Part shown: piece by piece, positions 10,301 to 18,189 of the stretch | Numbering within the stretch: the stretch's first letter is position 1 | Layout of the letters: every line of letters starts with the position of its first letter | Source: Paraflavitalea sp. CAU 1676 | GTDB lineage: Bacteria > Bacteroidota > Bacteroidia > Chitinophagales > Chitinophagaceae | NCBI RefSeq assembly: GCF_029223285.1 | Contig: NZ_JARHUJ010000008.1 | Span: forward strand, 372,001 to 436,000 | DNA length: 64,000 bases | Reading direction: 5' to 3' | The notes under the pieces: generated by a model | Told to the model about the DNA's origin: nothing | Databases searched by the model: none | Seen by the model: the letters and a program-made list of their open reading frames with translations, nothing else | Position numbers and translations under genes: made by a program

Positions 10301-11969
10301 CAAAGTGAAAGCATTGCCGGCCATCTCCACTACTCCCGAGTTCCGGGTAAGCTGGAATGGGGCCGATGATGCGGGTGGATCCGGTATACGCGATTATGTT
10401 TTGTATGTGTCGGAAAATGGGGGCGCTTATAAAGCGGTGCAGCCTGCTGCACCCGATACAGCACTTACTTATACGGGCGTGGTGGGTAATACCTATCGTT
10501 TCTTCGTGCTTGCTGCCGATAACACCGGTAATGTGGAGTCGATGAAAACGGTAGCAGAAGCTACTACCAAAGTGGGCAATGATTGTAAGGAAGAAGTATG
10601 TAATGGGGTGGATGATGACTGCGATGGCCAGGTGGATGAAGGCTTTATCATCACGTATTACAGAGATGCTGATGGAGATGGATATGGATCACCCACTGAT
10701 ACCAAGCAGGGTACCACCTGTCTGATCCCTGCGGGATATGTGATTAACAAAACCGATTGCGACGATACCAACGGCGTTATTCATCCGGGCGCTGCAGAGA
10801 TCTGCGGCAACCAAAAAGATGATGATTGTGATGGTCTCATCGATGAGGGTTGTGGTATGCAGCGCTACTATATCGATGCCGACCTGGATGGTTATGGCCG
10901 TGATGGCGGCTCGATCCTCTCGCCAGTGCCCATCTGGGGCCGCGTGCTGGTAGGTGGCGACTGTATGGATTGGGAGCCTTCTGTGTATCCCGGTGCGCCA
11001 GAGGTTGCCGATGGCCGCGATAACAACTGTAATGGACAGATCGACGAAGGATTGCCCTTGACGCGCTATTATATCGATGCTGACAAAGACGGCTTTGGCC
11101 GTGATGGCGGTTCGAAGTTGTCGGCCATACCGATACCGGGCATGGTACTGGTAGGGGGTGATTGTGTTGATTGGGATGCTGCTGTGTACCCAGGTGCTCC
11201 AGAACTGGCCGACGGTAAGGACAATAACTGCAATGGGCAGATCGATGAAGGGTTACCCTTGACTCGTTACTATATCGATGCCGATAAAGATGGCTTTGGC
11301 CGAGACGGTGGTTCTAAGTTGTCGGCCATTCCGATCCCGGGTATGGTGCTGGTGGCAGGCGACTGCGTCGATTGGGATGCTGCCGTGTACCCTGGTGCTC
11401 CGGAACTGGCCGATGGGCGCGATAACAACTGTGATGGGGTGATAGATGATGGTTTGCCCAAGCAGTGGTATTACCAGGACGTGGATAAAGATGGCTTCGG
11501 CCGCGATAAGGGCGCCATCTACTCGGCCGTACCATTGCCAGGTTATGTAACGAGAGGCGACGATTGTCACGATTATGACGCCACCATTTATCCGGGTGCG
11601 CCTGAGCTCAAAGACGGTAAGGACAATAACTGTAATGGACAGGTAGATGAGTCGCCGGTCATTACCGCCCCTGCTAATTCCAGCGATGGTACCGGAAATG
11701 CACAGGAGGAAACCGCAACGGGCGATCTTGTGGTAGTAGTAGCACCGGTGCCCAGTTACCATGACTTCGCGATACATCTCAAACAAGGGGATGCCAGAGA
11801 AAAGATATTGATCCGCGTGTACGACCAGGTGGGCCGTTTGGTGGAAACGAAAGATAATTTGTATGTAGGCGGCCGCCTTCAACTGGGAGCCCAATATGCC
11901 AAAGGATATTATACGCTCGAAGCTGTGCAGGGCAAAACGAGGAAACTGATCAATTTGATCAAGCTATAA
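7365..11969 (+). CDS. T9SS-sorted multidomain surface protein with M23 peptidase motifs and MopE repeats
   Basis: 1534 residues with a signal peptide (cleavage near VQAQ, residues about 25-28). Residues 140-260 resemble a LytM/M23 metallopeptidase. The zinc set looks complete: H150-E-G-V-D154 (HxGxD), H203 (N-H-L-L) and H238-T-H240. M23 enzymes cut peptidoglycan cross-links or glycine-rich peptides, but substrate cannot be read here. A region of beta-sandwich modules follows. Residues about 800-1000 (start SRDPNDIVGPEGYGPG) resemble a domain common in large Bacteroidota surface proteins, then a fibronectin-III-like unit. Residues about 1076-1430 are MopE-type Cys/Asp repeats (C-N-G-x-D-D-D-C-D-G). 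The last 80 residues are a type A T9SS sorting domain (IRVYDQVGRLVETKDN, YYTLEAVQGKTRKLINLIKL). The protein is therefore expected to cross the outer membrane through T9SS and be anchored or released at the surface. A hairpin terminator lies 44 bp downstream. Confidence 0.85.
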   Translation: MKHRLRLRKFLLLLCTAIAMICADVQAQVKIYAVVPKIGEGRMSVLWTNSPGATVSEARRMEEGGPWTPWYTQGGFDQFEDINLDESKKYYYQVREMINGVWADTSEIRGNGFQRIWPVLKPGSTTEEYVSVLHGFGQPLVALGTSGYFHEGVDMNGSTKVDNEYVRAPAGGIVNSISGAGDNLGIGITVFINGQMFEIELNHLLYVDAKVKVKESVEQGQIIGKIYSGGTWATLSNHTHFGYWPYGTDKKVSALNPFTFFTQPAHQDPQFHAPMLKDVNKDGKDVKYRKTPDSELYYEENEVHNAVDFEVEVVDHQSIDEPFANPGGVGYFVEREVKGRWIPAVKTRTNPYMVFDSKTFYKSSGANNNTAFVEKIVTFTDETKSVYPTTPLGYSWSQWFTYTVSNTKGEKGGMEEIDDKQCFATDARKTVNTPNGYASNYETARIIDEAKFPDGKYRVGVTMKDLLTKVNDHRNFQVDNFRPYAKIVEIEGGALKYKATWNWDMNGNRLSLVEENNKKKACGVIKIKITMSEPMKDVSVDVPSIGYKKNSTTAVAGSDNTVFEFEIPAELTKDGPEGPHKLEIDGHDMNDNGLQGFGDKGAKTGEMMDKRILDGSWKPGGVTKKDNIHEFKLVDLEIEVETTPASACGKKNGTATIHVTSEDGPFEYSVDGSKYQASNTFKNLGGGTHQAVVRKKDTECEYFKDFEIKDDGLKVEIAGLGTVQFCEDERPSITLSAMATGGSGDYAYSWPGGVRTVSSSGYYTVTVTDRKYGCKKTVGGQVTFIPIVCSRDPNDIVGPEGYGPGKMIAKSKNHAYMVRFENDPEFASAPAQVVKINHPIDSNANLFSLRLGDFGFAGMTFPVPADKTFYTTRLNVMDSLGVVVDVTAGIDVNKREVFWVFESKDPATGLPPANALLGFLPINDSAGRGEGFVTYTIKAANHTQTGDSLRAKASIVFDVNGAIETPAIYNTIDALPPVSKVKALPAISTTPEFRVSWNGADDAGGSGIRDYVLYVSENGGAYKAVQPAAPDTALTYTGVVGNTYRFFVLAADNTGNVESMKTVAEATTKVGNDCKEEVCNGVDDDCDGQVDEGFIITYYRDADGDGYGSPTDTKQGTTCLIPAGYVINKTDCDDTNGVIHPGAAEICGNQKDDDCDGLIDEGCGMQRYYIDADLDGYGRDGGSILSPVPIWGRVLVGGDCMDWEPSVYPGAPEVADGRDNNCNGQIDEGLPLTRYYIDADKDGFGRDGGSKLSAIPIPGMVLVGGDCVDWDAAVYPGAPELADGKDNNCNGQIDEGLPLTRYYIDADKDGFGRDGGSKLSAIPIPGMVLVAGDCVDWDAAVYPGAPELADGRDNNCDGVIDDGLPKQWYYQDVDKDGFGRDKGAIYSAVPLPGYVTRGDDCHDYDATIYPGAPELKDGKDNNCNGQVDESPVITAPANSSDGTGNAQEETATGDLVVVVAPVPSYHDFAIHLKQGDAREKILIRVYDQVGRLVETKDNLYVGGRLQLGAQYAKGYYTLEAVQGKTRKLINLIKL
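10590..11655 (+). repeat. MopE-type calcium/metal-binding repeats
   Basis: A short leading Cys motif and five longer units of about 67 residues (201 bp) encode the pattern YY-x-D-x-D-x-D-G-[YF]-G ... GDC-x-D ... PGAPE ... DNNCNGQIDEG. Units at 11064-11264 and 11265-11465 encode almost the same protein (identical over the first 30 residues) but differ at many third codon positions. The Asp/Asn-rich loops are those of the putative metal-binding MopE motif; calcium binding is inference. Confidence 0.8.
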
Positions 11970-12012
11970 TATCCTGAAAGACTGTTCGATTTACCATTCA
12001 TGTCTACGCTTT

Positions 12013-12041
12013 GCCCCCGTTTCTACGGGGGCAATCTTTTT
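12013..12041 (+). terminator. Intrinsic terminator of the surface-protein operon
   Basis: A perfect 7-bp GC stem (GCCCCCG / CGGGGGC) with a six-base loop spans 12013-12032 and is followed by AATCTTTTT. It lies 44 bp after the stop of the T9SS protein. Confidence 0.85.
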
Positions 12042-12246
12042 AAGGTGGTTCTTCGATCACTGGATCTGGCGTTTCAGACATATCATCGGCTGTTCGAACC
12101 CTTTGTAAATAAAGTTGAACAACAGGGATGCGGCCTACGCGTTTTTACTGGCTAAAAACTTCTATACGTTGATACCAACAATTAATCCCAGCTCGCCTTT
12201 AGCAAAGGCCAGAGAATACCTTACAACAGTAACGTTGACCCCTGCA

Positions 12247-13032
12247 ATGATCGATTTTGGAAAGTACAATGAGCAAAGCTCACCGTGGGGAATGATCCGT
12301 GGATGGTATTATGATGGAGAGGCCTCCAGACCGTTCCATCAGTTGGATAATAAGGTGCTCAGCCGAAGCTTGCATTGTTACATTACCGTCGATGAAACGG
12401 AGGCCGACTCAGAAGAAGAGATTCCGCTGGGTGCTTCCAAGACCAAGGGGCTACCACACCTTCCTGCCTCGATAGAATGGCCAGACAATACCCTGTTCCT
12501 GGCTCAGTTTAACCTGGCCGACCTGAAGCCTCATGACATTCAGCAACAGTTGCCGGCTGAAGGCATATTGTATTTTTTCTTCAGTCCCAATGACAGCGAA
12601 TGCGAGGTGTTCTTTTACGAAGGACCAACCGATCAGCTGGAGAGGCGCGAATACCCGGAAGAAGGTTTCCCTGACATGGAGCATTATTTTGAAGATTATG
12701 CAGAGACCAGGAATGCGGTGAACTTTCATCGTGGCGCTAAGATTGCCATACATGAATTTCCGCCCTTGATACCTGCGGAAATGAAGGCCGACCTTGAAAA
12801 GATCCTGGGTTGTGAGCTTTCTAAAAATGGTTACGGTGATGATATGTTCGGTCAACCAAGTTACTGGCAGGGTGAGAATGAACTGTTCGACGACGAACAG
12901 CACGATGAGGAAGGCGATATTATGTTGTTTCAGTATGAATTTGGCGAAGGGAATGTACATTTCTGGATTTCCCGTGAAGAGCTGGCCAATCGGGATTTCA
13001 GTAAGGTTTATTTAGACTATTCGGGAACTTAG
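12247..13032 (+). CDS. DUF1963 (YwqG-like) protein
   Basis: 261 residues from the ATG at 12247. The frame is open back to a TTG at 12115, giving 305 residues, but the extra segment has no family features and needs a rare start. The diagnostic DUF1963 strip is SKTKGLPHLPASIEWP followed by LFLAQFNLADL and GILYFFFSPND. The C-terminus is acidic and ends with an FQYEFGEGNVHFWISREEL strip that resembles the close of its relative at 25969-26748. The family is cytoplasmic (no signal peptide here) and its biochemical role is not established; it often appears near contact-dependent or stress genes. It stands alone between the terminator of the upstream operon and a bidirectional terminator just downstream. 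Confidence 0.8.
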   Translation: MIDFGKYNEQSSPWGMIRGWYYDGEASRPFHQLDNKVLSRSLHCYITVDETEADSEEEIPLGASKTKGLPHLPASIEWPDNTLFLAQFNLADLKPHDIQQQLPAEGILYFFFSPNDSECEVFFYEGPTDQLERREYPEEGFPDMEHYFEDYAETRNAVNFHRGAKIAIHEFPPLIPAEMKADLEKILGCELSKNGYGDDMFGQPSYWQGENELFDDEQHDEEGDIMLFQYEFGEGNVHFWISREELANRDFSKVYLDYSGT

Positions 13033-13057
13033 GTAGAACTCATCCCAAGTATAAAAA

Positions 13058-13121
13058 GGGCGCCCAGGGGGAGTGCCCCCAAAAGTTTAACTTTTTGGGG
13101 GCACTTCACAAAGGGGCGCCC
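13058..13121. terminator. Nested palindromic bidirectional terminator
   Basis: An inner hairpin (13072-13105) pairs AGTGCCCCCAAAAG with CTTTTTGGGGGCACT around a short TTTAA loop. An outer pair of GGGCGCCC blocks (13058-13065 and 13114-13121) can close around it. T-rich sequence follows on the plus side and A-rich sequence precedes it, so it can serve both the plus-strand DUF1963 gene and the convergent minus-strand beta-helix gene. Confidence 0.8.
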
Positions 13122-13132
13122 TGTTTTGCTTT

Positions 13133-15256
13133 TTACGGCACAACCGTCGTGGCGGTGTCATTCACCCGCTGTATCTGCGTCATCGGTGTGCGGGTGTCGC
13201 CGGTAAAATTGTTGCTGATGATAGATGTTCCATAGGTGGTATTGATATAGATACCATAATGCGTTCCGGTTCTGTAAAACCCCGGCATAGCACTGGTGAA
13301 GGTGTTGTTCTTAATGGTGCAGTTGGCTGCATTGAAGAGCGAGATGCCGTGCTGTGCAAAGTTCTTTATCGTATTGTTGGTGATCCGGATATTGGCATGG
13401 TCGAGTGACCAGGCCGACATTTTATCTATAAAATAGTTATTGGGCCCGGCTGAATCGATCTCATTGAGACGCACATTGATGGAGCCCGCATCGGCGCCCA
13501 GGTTGTCGAATGCACAATCCCGGAGATCATTGTTCGTGATCCACACATCACGGCTATAAAGTCCATTGTACCACAATGCGGGTTCATTGTACAAGGCCAC
13601 CCCTGCCGATGAGCAACTATAGAATTGATTGTTCTCCACCATGCCCTTGGCTGCCCGTATGATGGCGCCGCGCGCCCTTACGGTAAACCGGTTGTTGCTG
13701 ATCATGAACCTTTCATTGCGCAGGGAGGCATTGTACAACTGTACGTTCTGCTGCAGGTCGGTAAGTCCCATATCAACCAGGCTGTCATAATCACTGGCGG
13801 GGATGGCAGGTGTGAACTGTACGCGGTAGCTGCCACTTTGTAAGTACACGGTATCCACCGTAAAATTGGTGCTCATCACCTTGCCTGTTTTAGGGGTGAA
13901 GATGCGAAAGATATGCCCCTTTTTCAGGTTCATGAATACATTGTTTGTGAGCAGCAAAGTGGTATTGCTGACCTTCGATTTTACAAAGATGCCTTTGTTG
14001 TACAGGGCGACGCCATCATCGGCATTACCGATAAATGTACTGTTCTCTACCCAGGGGCCGATGGCATTGGCGCGGCAATGTACCCCATCGGCATTGGCCG
14101 ATACAAACCGGCTTGCATCTTTCAGGGTGGATTGGCAGTTGAGTATCTTCATATCGCTCCCATCGTACGAGTAGTAGCAGCCGATCGGACTGGTGTAATT
14201 GGTGATGCTGTCACAAACAAAGTCGACACAATTGCTGGTGCTCAGCAGCGGGCCTACATTGTCCCTGGCTACAATAGACAACACATCGCCTACTGCGAAA
14301 TATTTGCCGGATGTAGTGCCCGTATGGTAAATATTGTATTCTGGCTGTCCTTTACAGGCCAGTGGTGTAATATCGGCCGGCACAATCCCAAATGTATTGT
14401 TGTCTATCTTCTTCAGGCTACCGGGATCGGCGGTATCGATCAGGTACGACCATGACCAGTGATCGGTAAAGGAGGCGTTGTCGTAAATGGCCGGGTAATA
14501 GGGCGACATTTTACCATTCACTTCTCTAAGACGCACATTCACGTTCAGCACGGTGCTGTCTGTTTTGTTCACGCTGATGACGTCCAGCAGGGAGTGGGGC
14601 AGGGGATCCCAGTCTACCGTCAATCGTCGCACTGTTACCCGGTTGGAGTTTTGTATGCGCATGAAGCCTACATGTGCATTGTTCTTTATCACGATCTGTG
14701 CGTTGTTGCCTTCTATGATGAGGTCATTGATGTTGGCGGTGTCGATGGCAAACAGTCCGGAGATATTTCCATCCAGTTCATAGGTTTCACCGGCTGTGAA
14801 AGCGAGGATGGCAGGCGTATTCGTAATGGCTTTGCGCATCGTGTCTTTAATGGCTTGCAGGGTGGCGTGCGCGGGTATGGTGTAGGTTCTGGGCGGGATG
14901 GCTACCACATACGTAAAGGTGTCGGACCAGTTGCTTACGTCGGCGCCTGCTTCGTCTTTTGCCTTTACCCGCCAGTATACATTGCCCGCCGGCAATTGGC
15001 TTACCGGTACAAAACGGGTGATGTTCAGGTTACTGCGCGTAGTGATGATATTGGTGAAGCTGGCATCGGTGGCCAGTTGTATTTCATAGCTGTAGCCATT
15101 GGTAAAGGCCTGCCAGGTAAAGGAGGGGTTGCGCACGTATCCGGTGTTGTTATGAGCGGGCGTGGACAATACGGGTTGACCTTGTGCATAGCTTTCACCG
15201 GGCAGGAAACATGCTGTGCAAACTATAATGATCAGGTGCAATATAGCTTTTTTCAT
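13133..15256 (-). CDS. Secreted right-handed beta-helix protein, GH110-like
   Basis: 707 residues from the ATG at 15256, which opens a signal peptide (MKKAILHLIIIVCTACFLPG). The longer open frame upstream adds 53 residues with no signal and overlaps the neighbour. Residues about 30-120 form a fibronectin-like module (TPAHNNTGYVRNPSFTWQ). The rest is a right-handed parallel beta-helix with repeated N-N-x-F/I turns (ITNNTIKNFAQHGISLFNA). A central strip, SANADGVHCRANAIGPWVEN followed by STFIGNADDG, resembles the catalytic region of GH110 alpha-galactosidases, in which Asp residues of DGxH and DD motifs lie on the helix face. That assignment is moderate; a pectate-lyase-like fold of another specificity is possible. 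It lies 19 bp after the T9SS-tagged gene at 15276-16607 and is probably cotranscribed with it. It has no T9SS sorting domain itself. Confidence 0.75.
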   Translation of the reverse strand: MKKAILHLIIIVCTACFLPGESYAQGQPVLSTPAHNNTGYVRNPSFTWQAFTNGYSYEIQLATDASFTNIITTRSNLNITRFVPVSQLPAGNVYWRVKAKDEAGADVSNWSDTFTYVVAIPPRTYTIPAHATLQAIKDTMRKAITNTPAILAFTAGETYELDGNISGLFAIDTANINDLIIEGNNAQIVIKNNAHVGFMRIQNSNRVTVRRLTVDWDPLPHSLLDVISVNKTDSTVLNVNVRLREVNGKMSPYYPAIYDNASFTDHWSWSYLIDTADPGSLKKIDNNTFGIVPADITPLACKGQPEYNIYHTGTTSGKYFAVGDVLSIVARDNVGPLLSTSNCVDFVCDSITNYTSPIGCYYSYDGSDMKILNCQSTLKDASRFVSANADGVHCRANAIGPWVENSTFIGNADDGVALYNKGIFVKSKVSNTTLLLTNNVFMNLKKGHIFRIFTPKTGKVMSTNFTVDTVYLQSGSYRVQFTPAIPASDYDSLVDMGLTDLQQNVQLYNASLRNERFMISNNRFTVRARGAIIRAAKGMVENNQFYSCSSAGVALYNEPALWYNGLYSRDVWITNNDLRDCAFDNLGADAGSINVRLNEIDSAGPNNYFIDKMSAWSLDHANIRITNNTIKNFAQHGISLFNAANCTIKNNTFTSAMPGFYRTGTHYGIYINTTYGTSIISNNFTGDTRTPMTQIQRVNDTATTVVP

Positions 15257-15275
15257 GTGCAGGAGTTTTGAGGTA

Positions 15276-16607
15276 TTAGTAGATGAACTTACGGGTGATG
15301 TAAACGCCGCGGTGGGAAGTGAAGCTGACGAAGTATAATCCACGGGCATTGGCCGGCATTTGGAGCGGGTAGCGATAAATACCTTTGTCAACCGATACTT
15401 TACGGCTATAGACAAGGCGGCCTTTCAGGTCATACACATTCACGATGCCTTGCAGTGGGGTGCCTGTGGTGAGCTCTGCCAGTACCGTAGGACCATTGTT
15501 ATTGGAAAGTACCCGGAAGCCGGCGTCGCTGGTGTTGGTTTTGAGCACTGCCAATGGGGCTGCTGCCTGCGGCGCCATGGTTACATCCCTGAATACCCTG
15601 TTGCTGTCGGCCTGTACAATGATGGTAGGTTTAAGGCTGGCAAAGCTAGCATTGTACCCGGTGTTGTCGGTGTATTTGATGATCTCACCACCGGTGTCAT
15701 TTCTGCGAAGGGCATAGAGTATTACATCACTGCCCGAGAGGGTGCCGGTGAGTCCGCGGTATTTATCACCTGTTGTGCCGATGGTGCCGTTGGCTGTCCA
15801 GGTGCCTGCTACCAGTGAATACTTTTTGAGCTGGTTATTATCGGCTATGTACAATACATTGACCGTATCGCTGCCGTTCTGCCGCGCCATAAAGAATTGG
15901 AGCGGACCGCCACCAGTGGCAGGATAACCGGGCAGGTTGGTCATCGTTTGTCCGGTAGTAGTGGGCAGGCCAGTGCCCACACGTGCCATACGCAGACTGG
16001 TGGCGGTGGAAGTGGCATACAGTTGCCCGTCATAGATGCCCAGGCACCGACCGGTGGTGGTGGTGATCAGGGTGTTGGAGGTACCGGTACTGCCTACTGT
16101 GGCATAGACAACACCACCATTTCCGCCGGCAGCCCATACGTTACTGCCATCGGTGATGGCCGAGCGGATGGAAACAGTACTGAACCGGTTGCTGAATGCG
16201 GTGCTGGTGTTTACATTGGCAGCGGCATCGATTATGCCCGCTACGCGGTTAACGGCAGTACTGGTAGTGCTGGTGATGGAAGTGGTGCCGGTGGCTGCAT
16301 CGTAGCCGCCCAGCGCCAGGTACTGGCCGTCTTCGGACCGGCTGATAAACCCTTCGGTATAATCTGCTGTTGCCGGCGGCAGGGTGAGCCGGCGGTTGCT
16401 ACCGCTGGCGGTTACCGGCATGGCGATGGTTCTGACCAGTTCTCCGCAGGGCGTATATTCATCCAGGTATACAGGCTGTGCAACGCCTGCTGTCATGGGG
16501 AGGGCGCCGGTACCAATTCGTACTACTACAATGTTACCGGTGCCGAATGATTGTGCGCTGGTGGGGACAGCACATAGGAATAGGAGACCGCATAAAAGTG
16601 TCCTCAT
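15276..16607 (-). CDS. T9SS-sorted secreted protein, likely beta-propeller
   Basis: 443 residues from the ATG at 16607, chosen because MRTLLCGLLFLCAVPTSAQ is a clean signal peptide; 16 upstream codons are open but not signal-like. Residues 20-350 are Thr/Ser/Gly rich with repeated short strands (LALGGYDAATGTTSI, VYATVGSTGTS, LYIADNNQLKKYS), in keeping with a propeller. The last 75 residues form a type A T9SS sorting domain (VNVYDLKGRLVYSRKV, GLYFVSFTSHRGVYITRKFI). It is the first gene of a two-gene unit with the beta-helix protein. No catalytic residues were recognised. Confidence 0.75.
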   Translation of the reverse strand: MRTLLCGLLFLCAVPTSAQSFGTGNIVVVRIGTGALPMTAGVAQPVYLDEYTPCGELVRTIAMPVTASGSNRRLTLPPATADYTEGFISRSEDGQYLALGGYDAATGTTSITSTTSTAVNRVAGIIDAAANVNTSTAFSNRFSTVSIRSAITDGSNVWAAGGNGGVVYATVGSTGTSNTLITTTTGRCLGIYDGQLYATSTATSLRMARVGTGLPTTTGQTMTNLPGYPATGGGPLQFFMARQNGSDTVNVLYIADNNQLKKYSLVAGTWTANGTIGTTGDKYRGLTGTLSGSDVILYALRRNDTGGEIIKYTDNTGYNASFASLKPTIIVQADSNRVFRDVTMAPQAAAPLAVLKTNTSDAGFRVLSNNNGPTVLAELTTGTPLQGIVNVYDLKGRLVYSRKVSVDKGIYRYPLQMPANARGLYFVSFTSHRGVYITRKFIY

Positions 16608-16697
16608 ATGGCTAGTGTTTGGTTTGTGCAATCGTTGTGTACACAATCTTTGCAATACCGTTCACTTGTCAAAAGAAAAGTCATCCATTTTTTGACT

Positions 16698-16728
16698 GGG
16701 AACATTCCCGGTGTCCGGGAATGTTCCC
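16698..16728. promoter_or_regulatory. Perfect inverted repeat upstream of the T9SS gene
   Basis: GGGAACATTCCCGG pairs fully with CCGGGAATGTTCCC across a 3-base loop. It lies about 90 bp upstream of the minus-strand gene starting at 16607 and within the gap after the TolC gene. It may be a terminator stem or an operator. No T run follows on either strand, which weakens the terminator reading. Confidence 0.4.
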
Positions 16729-16766
16729 ATGAGCTACCGCGTTTCCACCTGGTGTACTCAAATGGA

Positions 16767-16796
16767 GAGGCCGTCTCAAAAGAATGAGACGGCCTC
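16767..16796. terminator. Hairpin after the TolC gene
   Basis: GAGGCCGTCTC and GAGACGGCCTC form an 11-bp perfect stem with an 8-base loop, 30 bp past the TolC stop. T-rich sequence flanks it on the plus strand (TTTATCTTTC). It probably ends the permease-ATPase-TolC transcript, although on the minus strand the U tract after the stem is weak. Confidence 0.6.
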
Positions 16797-16825
16797 TTTA
16801 TCTTTCAGCACTTGTAAGGAATTGC

Positions 16826-18163
16826 TTAATACATCATCTTGCCCTGGTAGTAATCGAGGATCTTCGTACGTACTACATAATCGTAGCGGGCGATGATGAG
16901 GTTGAGGTTGGCGGCATCCAGCTTGTTCTTGGCTATCAGGTAGTCGACCGAGTTGGAGGCTCCTTCGTTGAACCGGATCTCAGCCGCGCGGAAGTTCTCC
17001 ACATATGCTGCTACCTGATCCACCAGCGCCAGGTACCTGCTCTTCGTGGCTTCGAGGTTATTGTGGTCGCGCTCGATGGCTTGCTTGAGTTGTATCAGGT
17101 TGGTCTCTTTGGTGTACTCCATTTCCTTGAGATCGATCTTGCTGAACTCTACATTGTGCTTGTTGCGCAGGGCGTTGAGGATCGGGATGCGCAGGTTGAG
17201 TCCGAAGTACGTGAAATAGTTGTTGCTGAGCTGATCGTAGTAAGGCACTTTTACCCCTGTAGCGTCTGTGCCGGTGCTGGAAAAGCGGGTATCGATACCG
17301 CCGCCGAATGTCAGCAAGGGCCACAAGGCACCCTTGGCCGCCAGCACATCTTTTTGAGCACTCTTCACCAACAGGTCTACTGCTTTTACCAGGCCCATAT
17401 GTTCCAGGGCCAACTGGTAGATGGTATCGGAGGTTGCCGAATAATCAACGGAAAACTGCTCGGCTGTAAGCCTTTCCAATTGAACCTCCTCGTTGTAGGG
17501 CAGGTTCATCAATTGGGCCAGCGTCAGGCGGGAGGTGTTCAGGTTGTTCTGTGCGTTGGTGACCGACATTTTATTATCGGCCAGGTTGCCTTTCATGTCA
17601 AACAGGTCGGAGGGTTTGATGGAGCCTGCCTGGTTGAGTATCTCGAGGCGGTCTACCTGTTTTTGGGTTACCTCCACCTGCTTTTTGGCCTGCGCCAGCA
17701 GGTCTACATTGGTGAGTATATCCAGGTAGGTCTGTATTACCGTGAGGGTAATGTTATCCTTTTGTTGTTGCAGACTGGCGCGGCTGGCGTCGTAGGCATA
17801 GCGCGCCGATTTTAGCGTGTTCATCAGGCGGAGGCCATTGAACAGGGTGACATCGGAACCAAGGCTGTAGGAGGCAGATGTATAGCTTTGGGTAACGTAG
17901 CTATTGGTGGTTGGATCAATACTACGACCGTTGTTGGCGTTGTGGCCAATATTGGCATTCAATGTAGGCAGCAAATTAGCTTTCCCCTGTTTCCAGTCTA
18001 CATGCCGGCGGTCCATATTGAGCTCCCGCAGCTTTATATCGAAGTTCTTGGCAATAGCCGCATCTACACATTGCTTCAGTGTTATGGGCGTGTTCTGTGC
18101 CGTACTGTTCAGCGACAAATGTGCTACCGCATAACAGATCATCAAGGCTTTACCGGGTTTCAT
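16826..18163 (-). CDS. TolC-family outer membrane efflux protein
   Basis: 445 residues with a short signal peptide (cleavage near NSTAQ). The family pattern is clear. It opens with LKQCVDAAIAKNFDIKLREL, continues with long Ala/Gln/Asn-rich helices (VDLLAQAKKQVEVTQKQVDR and LDILTNVDLL), and shows the beta-strand segment SYSLGSDVTLFNGLRLMNTL. The internal duplication typical of TolC is seen in the second half (FGLNLRIPILNALRNKHNVE). Members form trimeric channels through the outer membrane and the periplasm. It is the last gene of a minus-strand trio, 26 bp after the ATPase, so it is probably the exit duct for that ABC permease. No MacA-type adaptor gene lies in this trio. Confidence 0.92.
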   Translation of the reverse strand: MKPGKALMICYAVAHLSLNSTAQNTPITLKQCVDAAIAKNFDIKLRELNMDRRHVDWKQGKANLLPTLNANIGHNANNGRSIDPTTNSYVTQSYTSASYSLGSDVTLFNGLRLMNTLKSARYAYDASRASLQQQKDNITLTVIQTYLDILTNVDLLAQAKKQVEVTQKQVDRLEILNQAGSIKPSDLFDMKGNLADNKMSVTNAQNNLNTSRLTLAQLMNLPYNEEVQLERLTAEQFSVDYSATSDTIYQLALEHMGLVKAVDLLVKSAQKDVLAAKGALWPLLTFGGGIDTRFSSTGTDATGVKVPYYDQLSNNYFTYFGLNLRIPILNALRNKHNVEFSKIDLKEMEYTKETNLIQLKQAIERDHNNLEATKSRYLALVDQVAAYVENFRAAEIRFNEGASNSVDYLIAKNKLDAANLNLIIARYDYVVRTKILDYYQGKMMY

Positions 18164-18189
18164 GGTTGAGTTTCTTTATTTATGTTGCT

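Noticed and set aside
11064-11465. Recent slippage duplication in the MopE region
   Set aside because: Many synonymous differences separate the two units, so the duplication is not recent.
12115-12246. TTG-initiated extension of the DUF1963 gene
   Set aside because: It needs a rare start and adds residues with no family similarity; kept only as an alternative.
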